From positions 434,001 through 498,000 of the forward strand of contig NZ_JABVBB010000034.1 of NCBI RefSeq assembly GCF_013346665.1: a DNA stretch of 64,000 nucleotides, in the 5' to 3' direction. The notes beneath the pieces were generated by a model that saw nothing but the letters and a program-made list of their open reading frames with translations, made no database searches and was not told the origin of the DNA. A program made the position numbers and the translations under genes. The DNA comes from Sulfitobacter maritimus (GTDB taxonomy: Bacteria > Pseudomonadota > Alphaproteobacteria > Rhodobacterales > Rhodobacteraceae). Numbering within the stretch: position 1 is the first letter of the stretch; every line of letters begins with the position of its first letter. Positions 42,977 through 52,931 of this stretch are shown here, piece by piece.

Positions 42977-44263
42977 TCAGACCTCTTCGATCCGCAGCGC
43001 CACTGGCTCGCCCGCCAGCACGCCGGTCTTATCCATCGCGGCCAGCGCACGCACTAACGCATCGCGGTTCGTCTTATGGGTTACGATCAACACCGGAGCC
43101 GACACATCCGCATGTTCATACTGTCGCATCCGGTAGATACTCACGCCGGCCTCGCCCAATACAGTGGCGATCTTGGCCAGCGCACCGGGTTTATCGACCA
43201 GCGCCATGCGCAGGTAATAGGGGGCAGGGGTCTGGCTACTGGCCGCCGTCGTCGCCTCAAGCGTCGCTGCGGGCTGTCCAAAGACGGGGCCACACATCCC
43301 GCGTGCAATGTCGCAGACATCGGCCATCACAGCGCTTGCAGTCGGACCTTCGCCCGCACCGGCACCGCGCAGCACGATCTGGCCCACAGCGTCGCCTTCG
43401 ATCACCACCATATTTGTGCCACCCTCAAGCTGGCCCAAGGGGGAGGTCTGCGGCACCAGACAAGGCATCATGCGCTGCTCCAAGCCGCGCCCTGTCATCT
43501 GGGTAACGCCCAAAAGTTTGATCTTATAGCCCATATCGGCTGCAGCGCGGATGTCCTCGATGGCGATCCGCTCGATCCCTTCAAGTTGGATACCGTCGAA
43601 GTCGATCTTGGTGCCAAAGGCGATGGAGGACAGGATTGCCAGCTTATGCGCTGCGTCAATGCCGCCCACGTCAAGCTGAGGATCGGCTTCGAGATAGCCC
43701 AGCCCGTCCGCCTCGGCAAAAATTTCCTGATAGGTTTTACCGGCGTCTTCCATCCGCGTCAGGATGTAGTTGCACGAGCCGTTCATCACACCCATGATCC
43801 GGGTAATGCCATTGCCAGCCAGCCCTTCCATCAGCGTTTTGATGACCGGAATGCCCCCGGCAACAGCGGCTTCATAGCGCAGCGCAACCTCTGCCGCTTC
43901 GGCCTGTTCAGCCAATGCCTGTCCATGCAGCGCCAGCATCGCCTTGTTCGCGGTGACAACATGCTTACCCGCAGCCAATGCGGCCTCGGTCGCGGCTTTC
44001 GCGGGACCGTCTGCGCCGCCCATCAGTTCGACAAAGACATCGACATCATCGCGTGTGGCCAGCTTAACTGGATCGTCTTCCCAGTCATAGGCCGACAGGG
44101 GGAGGCCGCGATCTTTGTTGCGGGTGCGGGCCGAGATTGCAGAAACCGCGATTTTTCGCCCCGTACGGGCCTCCAAAAGCGCGGCTTGCTTGCGCAAAAT
44201 GCGCAGCACGCCGACGCCCACGGTTCCCAATCCGGCGATCCCGAGGCGAAGCGGCTGTGACAT
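42977..44263 (-). CDS. hom: Homoserine dehydrogenase
   Basis: 428 residues. The NAD(P)-binding start LRLGIAGLGTVGVGVLRIL, a central catalytic region (VMNGSCNYILTRMED, EADGLGYLEADP, DAAHKLAILSSIAFG) and a C-terminal ACT domain (MALVDKPGALAKIATVLGEA) fit the allosterically regulated type. It reduces aspartate semialdehyde to homoserine for threonine and methionine synthesis. ATG at 44263 has AAAAGGA upstream; an earlier in-frame start adds 25 unrelated residues. Upstream of glpX on the same strand. Confidence 0.96.
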   Translation of the reverse strand: MSQPLRLGIAGLGTVGVGVLRILRKQAALLEARTGRKIAVSAISARTRNKDRGLPLSAYDWEDDPVKLATRDDVDVFVELMGGADGPAKAATEAALAAGKHVVTANKAMLALHGQALAEQAEAAEVALRYEAAVAGGIPVIKTLMEGLAGNGITRIMGVMNGSCNYILTRMEDAGKTYQEIFAEADGLGYLEADPQLDVGGIDAAHKLAILSSIAFGTKIDFDGIQLEGIERIAIEDIRAAADMGYKIKLLGVTQMTGRGLEQRMMPCLVPQTSPLGQLEGGTNMVVIEGDAVGQIVLRGAGAGEGPTASAVMADVCDIARGMCGPVFGQPAATLEATTAASSQTPAPYYLRMALVDKPGALAKIATVLGEAGVSIYRMRQYEHADVSAPVLIVTHKTNRDALVRALAAMDKTGVLAGEPVALRIEEV

Positions 44264-44345
44264 GGGGATGGTCCTTTTGATCAAGTCTGTCGGTCTTCCG
44301 CGATGTAGCGGGTTCGGTCTCTGCACGCAACGGAGCAAAATAGCG

Positions 44346-44729
44346 CTATTGTGCCGGGTCTTGCGCCAACCGCTCGCGCTCTTGCGAGGTCAGCCCTGCG
44401 TCGCGCAGCCGCGCTGCCCGCGCCCGCAGTCGCGCAAGCCGGGCAGAAGCCGCAGTCTCGGCACGCGCCGTGCCGAGGCGACTGGCCCGCGCGTCCAGCC
44501 GTGCCGCGCGTCCGGTCAGTTCGGCCTCGGTCCGCAGGGGGTCAATTCGCCCCGCCTTGGCCTGCGCCAACAGTGGATCAATTGGGACCAGATCAGGGTA
44601 ATCCGCGGCCTCCATTTCGGGCGTGATCGTGCGGTCGAGCGCCGGGAATTCCGCACAACCGCTTAATACCGCTGCCCCCACCAAAAGGGCGGCAAAGGAC
44701 AGGGGATGGGGCACAAATCGACTAAGCAT
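44346..44729 (-). CDS. Small predicted lipoprotein, Ala/Arg-rich
   Basis: 127 residues. A lipoprotein signal with lipobox LSGC near residue 22 (SFAALLVGAAVLSGC) is followed by a short acidic segment (DYPDLVPIDPLL) and an Ala/Arg-rich helical, coiled-coil-like tail ending in ERERLAQDPAQ. No enzyme motif is seen. It lies about 80 bases upstream of hom on the same strand. The ATG at 44729 is chosen because the signal peptide starts there; the open frame extends upstream without sense. Confidence 0.7.
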   Translation of the reverse strand: MLSRFVPHPLSFAALLVGAAVLSGCAEFPALDRTITPEMEAADYPDLVPIDPLLAQAKAGRIDPLRTEAELTGRAARLDARASRLGTARAETAASARLARLRARAARLRDAGLTSQERERLAQDPAQ

Positions 44730-44804
44730 GATTTGTTCTGCACCAGCGCAGAGAAGGGCGCAAGCGGGGTTTGCTTTTGAACGCTTGTTCATTAAATTGC
44801 CCGC

Positions 44805-45389
44805 ATGGCACGAACGACAGGCTCTCATTCCGATATTACCGGCCCGCGGGTGCGCGCGGCGGCCCTGCGGCTCTTTGCCGCCGGGGGCTATGCTGCCGTG
44901 TCGATGCGCGCCATCGCCGCCGAAGTGGGCGTGCAGGCCGGGGCGCTGTATAACTACACGCCTGACAAGCAAAGCCTGCTGTTCGATCTGATGCAGGGTC
45001 ATATGACCGACCTGCTGGCGCAGACCCCCTCGCAAAGCGGGCGCTCACCGATGCAGCAATTGCAGGATTTCGTCGCGTTCCACATCCGCTTCCACGCCGA
45101 CAGACCAGACGAGGTCTTTATCGCCTATATGGAATTGCGGAATTTAACCGAGGAGAACTTTGCGGTGATCGAAGGACTGCGCCGCGCCTATGAGGACCGG
45201 CTTGAGGCGATCCTGCGTGCGGGCGCGGCGACGGGCGAGTTCGCCGTTGCAGATACAAAGATCGTCACACTCGCCATTATTGCCATGCTGACCGGCGTAA
45301 ACACTTGGTATCGCGCGGGGGGCCGCCTGTCACTCGATGAGGTCGTGGCGCAATATTGGGATATGGTGCGCAAGGCCGTGACTGCCTGA
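44805..45389 (+). CDS. TetR-family transcriptional regulator
   Basis: 194 residues. The N-terminal helix-turn-helix is clear: VRAAALRLFAAGGYAAVSMR, then IAAEVGVQAGALYNYTPDKQ (residues about 15-62). The C-terminal ligand domain includes a FHIRFHADRPDEVFIAYMEL segment, as in TetR proteins near fatty-acid or acyl-CoA genes. Its target is unknown. It is divergent from the small lipoprotein and convergent with the pirin gene. Confidence 0.9.
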   Translation: MARTTGSHSDITGPRVRAAALRLFAAGGYAAVSMRAIAAEVGVQAGALYNYTPDKQSLLFDLMQGHMTDLLAQTPSQSGRSPMQQLQDFVAFHIRFHADRPDEVFIAYMELRNLTEENFAVIEGLRRAYEDRLEAILRAGAATGEFAVADTKIVTLAIIAMLTGVNTWYRAGGRLSLDEVVAQYWDMVRKAVTA

Positions 45390-45407
45390 ACAGCCACGGC
45401 CCTGTGG

Positions 45408-46319
45408 TCAATGCGCTGGACGGATGAATGTCCCGTTGTTGAGGTCGCGCATCGCCTGCTGCAACTCAGCGCGGGTATTCATCACAATGGGTCCATGCCA
45501 CGCCACCGGTTCTTCAATCGGCGCGCCCGAGATCAGCAGGAAGCGCACACCTTCCTCGCCCGCCTGCACTGTCACCTCATCGCCGGTGCCGAAGCGGATC
45601 AATGTGCGGTCGCCCGACATATCGCGGATGTTGACTTCCTCACCGCCGACTTCTTTCTCCAGGAGCACGCCCGAGGGGGCCGAAGCGTCGGCGAAGGCGC
45701 CCGCGCCCTGAAAGACATAGGCAAAGGCCCGACGATAGGTGTCGATCTTGAAGGTCTTTTTGACCCCGGCAGGCACAAAGACATCCAGATACTGCGGGTC
45801 AGCGGCGATGCCGTCCACAGGGCCACGCTTACCCCAGAACTCCCCTGTGATGATCTTGACGCGCGTGCCGTCGTCGTCCGTCACAACCGGAATGTCGCTG
45901 GCCTTCATGTCCTGATAGCGCGGCGCTGTCATTTTCTGCGCCGAAGGCAGGTTGCCCCAAAGCTGGAAGCCATGCATCTGCCCTTTGGCATTTCCGCGCG
46001 GCATCTCTTGGTGCAAAATGCCTGAGCCGGCGGTCATCCACTGCACATCGCCCGCGTTCAAGTCACCTTTGTTGCCGAGCGAATCTGCGTGTTCAACGGT
46101 GCCTTCCAACACATAGGTGATGGTCTCGATCCCCCGGTGAGGGTGCCATGGGAAGCCCTGTTCGTAATCTTCCGGACGTTCATTGCGGAAGTCATCGAAC
46201 AGCAGAAAAGGGTCCAACTCGGACGGGTCTTGAAAGCCAAAAGCGCGGTGCAATTTCACCCCGGCGCCTTCCATCGTGGGAACGGCGCGGCGGGTTTCTA
46301 GGGTAGGTCTAAGGGACAT
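45408..46319 (-). CDS. Pirin-family cupin protein
   Basis: 303 residues with two cupin domains. WHPHRGIETITYVLEGTVEH and VQWMTAGSGILHQEM carry the family metal-binding His/Glu residues. Pirins bind iron and some have quercetinase activity; the physiological role is usually unknown. ATG at 46319 follows an AAAGGAGA ribosome-binding site. No co-transcribed partner is obvious. Confidence 0.92.
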   Translation of the reverse strand: MSLRPTLETRRAVPTMEGAGVKLHRAFGFQDPSELDPFLLFDDFRNERPEDYEQGFPWHPHRGIETITYVLEGTVEHADSLGNKGDLNAGDVQWMTAGSGILHQEMPRGNAKGQMHGFQLWGNLPSAQKMTAPRYQDMKASDIPVVTDDDGTRVKIITGEFWGKRGPVDGIAADPQYLDVFVPAGVKKTFKIDTYRRAFAYVFQGAGAFADASAPSGVLLEKEVGGEEVNIRDMSGDRTLIRFGTGDEVTVQAGEEGVRFLLISGAPIEEPVAWHGPIVMNTRAELQQAMRDLNNGTFIRPAH

Positions 46320-46413
46320 AATGCTCTCCTTTGCGGTTGCTCAGGAGATAGGGGGTGAGCCGAGGGGCCGCAATTGGCACCGATGAACGGTTTCTGTGCG
46401 CAGATGCGCAGCT

Positions 46414-47787
46414 TCAGCAGTTTGGCACATTGACCGCCAGACCACCAAGGGAGGTTTCCTTGTATTTCTCGCTCATATCCGCCCCGGTCTGCCGCATGGT
46501 TTCGATACAGGCATCCAGCGGCACCAGATGAGTGCCGTCCCCCCGCAGCGCCAGCGATGCGGCCGAGACAGCCTTGATCGCGCCCAGACCGTTGCGTTCG
46601 ATACATGGCACCTGCACCAGCCCTTTGACCGGGTCGCAGGTCATGCCCAGATGGTGCTCCAAGGCGATCTCTGCGGCATTTTCGATCTGCTCTGGCGTGC
46701 CGCCCAGTACCGCGCAGAGTCCTGCCGCCGACATCGCCGCCGCAGAGCCGACTTCGGCCTGACAGCCCGCCTCTGCGCCGGAGATTGAGGCGTTGTATTT
46801 CACCAATCCTCCAATCGCGGCAGCGGTGAGCAGGAAGTCTTCAATATGCGCCTCAGACGCGCCAGGCACATGGTCGAGGTAATAGCGCAGAGTGGCAGGC
46901 ATCACGCCGGCAGCCCCATTGGTCGGCGCAGTGACGACTTGACCTCCCGCCGCGTTTTCTTCGTTCACCGCCATGGCATAGACGCTCATCCAATCGTTGA
47001 TGGTATGAGGCGCGGATTGGTTTTGCCCACGCTCAGCCATCAGCGCGTCATAAATCCCTTTGGCGCGGCGTTTGACTTGCAAGCCACCCGGTAAAGTGCC
47101 GTCGGTGGACAGCCCGCGATCGATGCAATCGCGCATCACTTGCCAAAGCCGCGCACTGCCCTCCCGCAGATTCTTGGCCCCGCCGCGGGCCTCTTCATTA
47201 GCGCGTTTCATGTCTGCGATGGTCTTGCCCGATTTGCGCGACATTTCAAGCATTTCCGCGGCGGACTTGAAGGGGAACGGCACCGGCGCGCCTTCATCGG
47301 TGTCCTTGCCCGCGGCGAGTTCCTTTTCGGTCATCACAAAGCCGCCGCCGATAGAATAATAGGTCTCGCGCAGGGTCACGTCGCCTTGGGCATCGGTGGC
47401 CATCAGCATCATGCCGTTGGCGTGGCCCGTAAGCTTGGTGTCGTAGTCGAAGATCATATCCTGCGCAGGATCGAAGCGCAGTTCGGGCAGGCCATCGACA
47501 GTAATGCGCCGGGTCTGTTTGATCTCTTCGAGCGCCTTCACTGCCGCTTCGGCGTCGTAGTCAGCGGGCGTGAACCCGGCGAGGCCGAGGATCGTGGCAC
47601 GGTCAGTCGCATGGCCCACACCGGTAAAGGCCAAACTGCCGTGCAGTGACGCACGTAGCCCGGCAAATTTGAAGGGCGATGCCCGCATCAGATCAAGGAA
47701 GCGCCCGGCGGCCACCATCGGCCCCATCGTATGCGAGGAAGATGGGCCGATGCCCACTTTGAACATGTCGAAAACCGAAAGAAACAT
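46414..47787 (-). CDS. sdaA: L-serine ammonia-lyase (iron-sulfur type)
   Basis: 457 residues. VFDMFKVGIGPSSSHTMGPM at the start, the central EENAAGGQVVTAPTNGAAG, GCQAEVGSAAAMSAAGLCAV and HHLGMTCDPVKGLVQVPC mark the single-chain SdaA family. The Cys residues of the last two blocks bind a 4Fe-4S cluster. It converts L-serine to pyruvate and ammonia. It is divergent from rpiA across a 188-bp region that should hold both promoters. Confidence 0.95.
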   Translation of the reverse strand: MFLSVFDMFKVGIGPSSSHTMGPMVAAGRFLDLMRASPFKFAGLRASLHGSLAFTGVGHATDRATILGLAGFTPADYDAEAAVKALEEIKQTRRITVDGLPELRFDPAQDMIFDYDTKLTGHANGMMLMATDAQGDVTLRETYYSIGGGFVMTEKELAAGKDTDEGAPVPFPFKSAAEMLEMSRKSGKTIADMKRANEEARGGAKNLREGSARLWQVMRDCIDRGLSTDGTLPGGLQVKRRAKGIYDALMAERGQNQSAPHTINDWMSVYAMAVNEENAAGGQVVTAPTNGAAGVMPATLRYYLDHVPGASEAHIEDFLLTAAAIGGLVKYNASISGAEAGCQAEVGSAAAMSAAGLCAVLGGTPEQIENAAEIALEHHLGMTCDPVKGLVQVPCIERNGLGAIKAVSAASLALRGDGTHLVPLDACIETMRQTGADMSEKYKETSLGGLAVNVPNC

Positions 47788-47975
47788 GGCGCAGCGGACC
47801 CTTCCAAAGCTCTGTATGTCCTAAGACAGTGGAAAATGTATCGCCCAGACCTTCGGGACTTTGCAAGGCGACTGTCGCAAACGGGCGGGGAAGGGCTCGA
47901 AAAGCGATGACTTGCCCCTCGCACCCTTTGTCAATTGGCCCTATAACGCCCCAAACGCCTGAAGGGAGCTGCCCC

Positions 47976-48764
47976 ATGTCCGGAGAACTTTCACCCATCG
48001 ACAAAGCCAAATTCGTGGCCGCGAAACGGGCTGCCGAATTTGTCGAGGACGGGATGCGTGTGGGGCTTGGCACCGGCTCCACCGCTGCGTGGCTGGTGCG
48101 CTGTTTGGGAGAGATGGTGCGCGATGACGGGCTGCGGATCAAAGGCGTGCCGACCTCAACACGGACCGCGCAACTGGCCCGCGAAATGGGGATCGAAGTG
48201 ATCTCACTTGATGAAGCGAAGTGGCTCGACCTGACGATTGACGGGGCGGATGAATTCGACATTGATCTGAACCTTATCAAAGGCGGCGGCGGGGCGTTGT
48301 TGCAAGAAAAGATCGTGGCAACTGCCAGCGACCAGATGGTCGTGATCGCAGATGTGGGCAAAGAAGTGCAGCATCTGGGCAGCTTCCCCCTGCCGATTGA
48401 GGTGATCCCCTTTGGTTGGCAAACCACGCAGGCCTTGGTTGAGGAAACCCTGATTTCAATGGATGTGCTCGGGCGCAACTCCACCTTGCGAATGAACGGG
48501 GAGGTGCCTTTCATTACCGACGAGGGGAACTACATCCTCGACCTACGGCTGGGCCGGATCGGCAATGCGCGTCAATTGGCGCTGGTGCTCAACCAAATGC
48601 CCGGCGTCGTGGAGAATGGCCTGTTCATCGACATCTGTGACGCGGTTGTGATTGGTTACGGGGATGGCAGGGTTGAGGTGCGCGACATAAATGAAGGAAC
48701 CGTGGCGACGGACCGTTTAGAATTTGTCGAGACAGACAACCTGTTTTCGGATCTGAACGACTGA
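47976..48764 (+). CDS. rpiA: Ribose-5-phosphate isomerase A
   Basis: 262 residues. VGLGTGSTAAWLVR, LTIDGADEFD, IKGGGGALLQEKIVA and GNYILDLRLGRI are the family blocks; the Asp, Lys and Glu in these segments form the active site. It interconverts ribose-5-phosphate and ribulose-5-phosphate. ATG at 47976 follows GAAGGGAG; the longer open frame to 47829 adds 49 unrelated residues. It begins the rpiA-gor-hflK-hflC-DUF2065-degP gene series. Confidence 0.96.
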   Translation: MSGELSPIDKAKFVAAKRAAEFVEDGMRVGLGTGSTAAWLVRCLGEMVRDDGLRIKGVPTSTRTAQLAREMGIEVISLDEAKWLDLTIDGADEFDIDLNLIKGGGGALLQEKIVATASDQMVVIADVGKEVQHLGSFPLPIEVIPFGWQTTQALVEETLISMDVLGRNSTLRMNGEVPFITDEGNYILDLRLGRIGNARQLALVLNQMPGVVENGLFIDICDAVVIGYGDGRVEVRDINEGTVATDRLEFVETDNLFSDLND

Positions 48765-48826
48765 CCCGCTCAAGGCAAATAGGCGCGCTGGACGCGCAAG
48801 AGCAACAAATGTGAAAGAGGCAATCA

Positions 48827-50206
48827 ATGGCCAATAAAGATTTCGACTACGACCTGTTTGTCATCGGTGGCGGCTCGGGCGGTGTGCGTGCGGCGCGTGT
48901 CGCGGCGGGCGAGCATGACGCAAAGGTCGGGTTGGCCGAAGAAGACCGCTATGGCGGTACCTGTGTGATCCGGGGCTGTGTGCCGAAGAAACTGATGGTT
49001 TTCGCCTCGGGCTATGCCGACGTCGTGGATGAGGCCAAACATTTTGGCTGGGATTTGAAAACCGGGCCATTTGATTGGCATGACTTCAAGGGCCGACTGA
49101 ACGAAGAGCTGGACCGGCTCGAAGGCGTGTATCGCAAGCTGCTGAAGAACTCCGGCGTTGATACTTTTGACGCCCGCGCGCGCATCAAAGATGCGCATAC
49201 GGTGGCGCTGTCTGACGGCACGGAAAAGACGGCGAAACACATTCTGATCGCCAGCGGTGGCCGCCCTGTCCGGCCCGACATGAAGAACGCAGAGCACGGT
49301 TTGGTGTCAGATGATCTGTTTCATCTGGAAAAGCTGCCCAAGTCGATCCTGATCATTGGCGGCGGCTATATCGCCTGTGAATTTGCCTGCATCCTGAACG
49401 GCTTGGGCGTCGAAGTGACGCAATACTATCGCGGTGCGCAAATCCTGCGCGGCTTTGATGATGAGGCTCGCGGCATGGTGGCCGAAATGATGCAAGAGAA
49501 GGGCATCGACCTGCACCTTGGCACCAACATCATGGAACTGACCCCTGAACATGAGGATGGCCGGGGGCCGATGCGGGTTAAGCCGACGAATGGCGTCGAG
49601 AAAATGTTTGACCAAGTGCTCTTTGCGACCGGCCGCCGCCCCAACACCGACGACATGGGGTTGGAGGACGTTGGCATCAAACTGGGCCGTGGCGGCGAGA
49701 TTGAGGTGGATGAATACAGCCAGACCGCCGTGCCGTCGATCTACGCCATTGGCGATGTGACCAATCGGATCAACCTGACGCCTGTCGCGATCCGCGAGGG
49801 CATGGCCTTTGTCGAGACCGTCTTTGGCGGCAAGCCGACGCCGGTGGATCATGACCTTGTGCCTTCCGCGATCTTTACCCAGCCCGAAATGGGCACCGTA
49901 GGACTGAGCGAGGAAGAGGCGCGCGACAAGGGGCCGATCGAGGTCTATGCGACCTCCTTCAAACCGATGCAGGGCGCCTTTGCGGGCAAGACCGACCGGG
50001 TATTGATGAAACTGATCGTGGATGCCGAAACCCGCGTGGTGTTGGGCTGTCATATCGTCGCACCCAATGCGGGCGAGTTGATCCAGATGGTCGGCATCGC
50101 AGTCAAGATGGGCGCGACGAAAGAACAGTTTGACGCCACCTGCGCGGTGCATCCAACGATGTCCGAGGAACTGGTGACCATGCGTGAACCGGTGCGAACA
50201 GCTTGA
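48827..50206 (+). CDS. gor: Glutathione-disulfide reductase
   Basis: 459 residues. FAD-binding VIGGGSGGVRAARVAA, redox-active disulfide CVIRGC in the GGTCVIRGCVPKK block, a second dinucleotide fold IIGGGYIACEFACILNGLG, and the C-terminal catalytic HPTMSEEL. It keeps glutathione reduced with NADPH. It is 62 bp downstream of rpiA; a GCGCG/CGCGC hairpin at 48783-48797 lies between them without a T run. Confidence 0.94.
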   Translation: MANKDFDYDLFVIGGGSGGVRAARVAAGEHDAKVGLAEEDRYGGTCVIRGCVPKKLMVFASGYADVVDEAKHFGWDLKTGPFDWHDFKGRLNEELDRLEGVYRKLLKNSGVDTFDARARIKDAHTVALSDGTEKTAKHILIASGGRPVRPDMKNAEHGLVSDDLFHLEKLPKSILIIGGGYIACEFACILNGLGVEVTQYYRGAQILRGFDDEARGMVAEMMQEKGIDLHLGTNIMELTPEHEDGRGPMRVKPTNGVEKMFDQVLFATGRRPNTDDMGLEDVGIKLGRGGEIEVDEYSQTAVPSIYAIGDVTNRINLTPVAIREGMAFVETVFGGKPTPVDHDLVPSAIFTQPEMGTVGLSEEEARDKGPIEVYATSFKPMQGAFAGKTDRVLMKLIVDAETRVVLGCHIVAPNAGELIQMVGIAVKMGATKEQFDATCAVHPTMSEELVTMREPVRTA

Positions 50207-50274
50207 ATTCTGCGTCCACCCATACGACTTTAGGACCAACAGGCCGCAGGAGCGGTTCAGAGGGGAAAACATAA

Positions 50275-51489
50275 ATGGCAGGAAATTCGCAAGGCCCATG
50301 GGGCGGCGGAGGTGGTGGCAACCGTGGTGACGGGGGCAACCAAGGAAATGGTGGACGTAACGGGGGGCCGGAACGGCCACGTGGGCCGGGCAGGGACCGG
50401 CCCCAAGGGTCCGAGATCGATGAGTTGGTGCGCAAGGGGCAAGAGCAGCTACGCGTTTTGATGGGCGGCCGTGGTGGTGATCGCGGCAATGGCACAGGTG
50501 GCGGCGGACGTGGTCCCGGCGGGCCGGGTGTTACCCGCAGTACCGTGGGCTTGGCCGTGCTTGCCGGTGTGGCGCTCTGGGGTTTTGCCAGTTTCTACAC
50601 TGTGCGCCCCGAACAGCAGTCGATTGAGCTGTTCTTAGGTGAGTTTTCCGGCATCGGCACCGAAGGTCTGAACTTTGCGCCGTGGCCGCTCGTCACAGCA
50701 GAAGTCTTTGACGTGACCACCAACCGGACTGAGGAACTCGGCGTGCGGCGCGGTGGCGGCGGCAACGACGGGCTTATGTTGACCACCGATGAAAACATCG
50801 TCGATATCGACTTTCAGGTGGTCTGGAACATCAAGAACGCGCGCGATTTCAAATTCTCGCTGCGCGATCCCGAAGCATCCGTCCGGGCGATTTCTGAATC
50901 CGCGATGCGCGAAGTTATCGCCCAGTCCGAACTCGCACCGATCCTCAACCGGGACCGTGGTGCAGTGGCCGACCGTGTGAAGGAGCTTATCCAAACCACG
51001 CTCGACAACCGCAACACCGGCATCAACGTGCTGCGTGTCAACGTGAACAAAGTCGACCCACCAAGCCAGACCGTGCAGGTTACGGACGCCAGCGGTAACA
51101 CGACGACACAATCGGTCGTCGATGCCTTCCGCGACGTGCAGGCTGCTGAGCAGGAACGCGACCGGGTGGAACGTCAGGCGGATGCCTATGCCAACCGCCG
51201 CACGGCCGAGGCCCGCGGTGAATCTGCGCAACTCTTGGAAGCTGCCGAAGGCTATCGCGCCCGTGTCGTCAACGATGCGGTGGGTGAAGCCAGCCGTTTT
51301 GAAGCTGTGCTGGAGGAATATCTTCAGGCACCCGAGGTAACGCGTAAACGCCTGTACCTTGAGACAATGGAGAAGGTGTTGGGCGACGTGGATAAGTTCA
51401 TCCTTGAGAACAACAGCACCGAAGGGGGGCAGGGGGTTGTCCCCTATCTGCCACTGAACGAACTGCGGCGCAGCGGAGGGTCGAACTGA
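50275..51489 (+). CDS. hflK: FtsH protease modulator HflK
   Basis: 404 residues. A Gly/Asn/Arg-rich N-terminus (about 1-85) precedes a membrane helix (about 88-107: VGLAVLAGVALWGFASFYTV) and an SPFH/band-7 domain with DENIVDIDFQVVWNIKNARD. The C-terminal coiled coil contains VERQADAYANRRTAEARGES. HflK and HflC form a ring complex around FtsH. The ribosome-binding site is AGAGGGG. Its stop overlaps the hflC start by one base. Confidence 0.94.
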   Translation: MAGNSQGPWGGGGGGNRGDGGNQGNGGRNGGPERPRGPGRDRPQGSEIDELVRKGQEQLRVLMGGRGGDRGNGTGGGGRGPGGPGVTRSTVGLAVLAGVALWGFASFYTVRPEQQSIELFLGEFSGIGTEGLNFAPWPLVTAEVFDVTTNRTEELGVRRGGGGNDGLMLTTDENIVDIDFQVVWNIKNARDFKFSLRDPEASVRAISESAMREVIAQSELAPILNRDRGAVADRVKELIQTTLDNRNTGINVLRVNVNKVDPPSQTVQVTDASGNTTTQSVVDAFRDVQAAEQERDRVERQADAYANRRTAEARGESAQLLEAAEGYRARVVNDAVGEASRFEAVLEEYLQAPEVTRKRLYLETMEKVLGDVDKFILENNSTEGGQGVVPYLPLNELRRSGGSN

Positions 51490-52562
51490 TGCGGAAAAGA
51501 AATTTCATTATTCCCGTCTTGATCATCGCCATTGTGGTGGTGCTGTCGGCTGTCTTTGTGGTGGACGAGCGTGAAAAGGCGTTGGTCCTGCGTTTTGGTC
51601 AGATCAAACAGGTACGCAACGAGCCGGGCATCGGCTTCAAGGTCCCGCTGCTGGACGAAGTGGTGCGTTACGAAGACCGTATTCTGTCGCTGGAAACCCC
51701 GGTGATCGAAGTCACCCCCGCCGATGACCGTCGTCTTGAGATCGACGCCTTCGTGCTCTACCGGATCGACGACATGGTGCAATATCGCCAAGCCCTCGGT
51801 GCGGGTGGTGAGCGTCAGGCCGAAAACGAAATGGGCGGCATCATGGAAAGCCAAATCCGTGCCGTTCTCGGTTCGCAGGGTGTGACGTCGAACACCATCC
51901 TCTCGCCGGAACGGGCAGACCTGATGGAGCAAATCCGGGTGCGTGCTGACGCGCGAGCGCAGGCGCTTGGTCTGAAAGTTGTCGATGTGCGTCTGCGTCA
52001 GACTAACTTGCCGGAACAGAACTTTGACGCGACCTTGCAGCGTATGATTGCCGAGCGGGAACGCGAAGCGACCGATGAGCGTGCAAGGGGCCGCGAAGCC
52101 GCGCAGCGGGTGATCGCCTTAGCTGACCGTACCTACGAAGAAATTCTTTCAGAGGCGCGGCGGGATGCTCGGATTATCGAAGGTGAAGCTGACGCGCAGC
52201 GAAACAACATCTTTGCCAAAGCCTATGGCCGAGATCGTGAGTTCTTTGAATTCTACCGCTCTCTCACTGCCTATGAGGAGGCGCTGAAGGGGGAGAATTC
52301 GACCATGGTCATGTCGCCGGACAGCGAGTTCTTTAGCTACCTAAGGTCGGATCGCAGCGGTTCGGCCCCCTCGATAGGGGGCGCGGCTTCCGCTCCGGCT
52401 GAGAGTGCTGAGGAATCCTCGTCTGATAGCGCTGCCCAAGAGCCACAGGTCGAAGAGGAGCCGCAGGCAGAAGAGACACCTGAAGCACCGGCGGCGGATT
52501 CGACTGAAGCGCCCGCACCGCAGGATGCAGAGGCTCCGCAGAATGAGGCATTGCAGGAATGA
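51489..52562 (+). CDS. hflC: FtsH protease modulator HflC
   Basis: 357 residues. An N-terminal membrane helix (about 6-25) is followed by the SPFH domain (VDEREKALVLRFGQIKQV, DDRRLEIDAFVLYRIDD) and a coiled coil (MIAEREREATDERARGREAA) ending in FFEFYRSLTAYEEAL. An unusual acidic Ala/Glu/Pro tail of about 70 residues ends the protein. Translationally coupled to hflK and to the next small gene (ATGA overlap). Confidence 0.94.
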   Translation: MRKRNFIIPVLIIAIVVVLSAVFVVDEREKALVLRFGQIKQVRNEPGIGFKVPLLDEVVRYEDRILSLETPVIEVTPADDRRLEIDAFVLYRIDDMVQYRQALGAGGERQAENEMGGIMESQIRAVLGSQGVTSNTILSPERADLMEQIRVRADARAQALGLKVVDVRLRQTNLPEQNFDATLQRMIAEREREATDERARGREAAQRVIALADRTYEEILSEARRDARIIEGEADAQRNNIFAKAYGRDREFFEFYRSLTAYEEALKGENSTMVMSPDSEFFSYLRSDRSGSAPSIGGAASAPAESAEESSSDSAAQEPQVEEEPQAEETPEAPAADSTEAPAPQDAEAPQNEALQE

Positions 52563-52753
52563 GCCTGCTTTTGCTGGCCATCGGGTCGGTCATGATATTG
52601 GAGGGGCTGGTCTATGCACTGGCCCCTTCGTTTTTGGAGCAGATGCTTGCGTTTCTGCGCCGCTTGCCTGAAGCAGCCATACGCCAGATGGGCGCGCTGG
52701 TGGTCGTGCTCGGGTTGATATTGGTCTGGCTCGCATTCCAGCTTGGCATCTGA
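52559..52753 (+). CDS. DUF2065 small membrane protein
   Basis: 64 residues with two membrane helices (LLLLAIGSVMILEGLVYAL and IRQMGALVVVLGLILVWLAF) joined by a cytoplasmic-looking loop. This is the DUF2065/YjeT pattern; the family commonly sits beside hflKC but its role is unknown. It overlaps hflC by four bases, so co-translation is likely. About 180 bases without a supported gene follow before degP. Confidence 0.88.
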   Translation: MSLLLLAIGSVMILEGLVYALAPSFLEQMLAFLRRLPEAAIRQMGALVVVLGLILVWLAFQLGI

Positions 52754-52931
52754 GCCCGCCGCCTGCTCGTAGCACTCAGGTTCGCACGGCGTCGCCCATC
52801 CTTCCAACAGCTTTCGCAAGAACCAGCCGTTGAAATGCGCGTGATCGGCCCCATCTTTGCTGTTGCAGGCCTTCCCTTCGGGATGCACTCTGCCCCGGTT
52901 GGGAACAACAGGAATAATCAGGAGACGATGA

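Noticed and set aside
52754..52931. Minus-strand reading across the gap between DUF2065 and degP giving a plausible-looking peptide (DHAHFNGWFLRKLLEGW).
   Set aside because: The frame continues antisense into two well-supported genes and has no clear start or ribosome-binding site in the gap.
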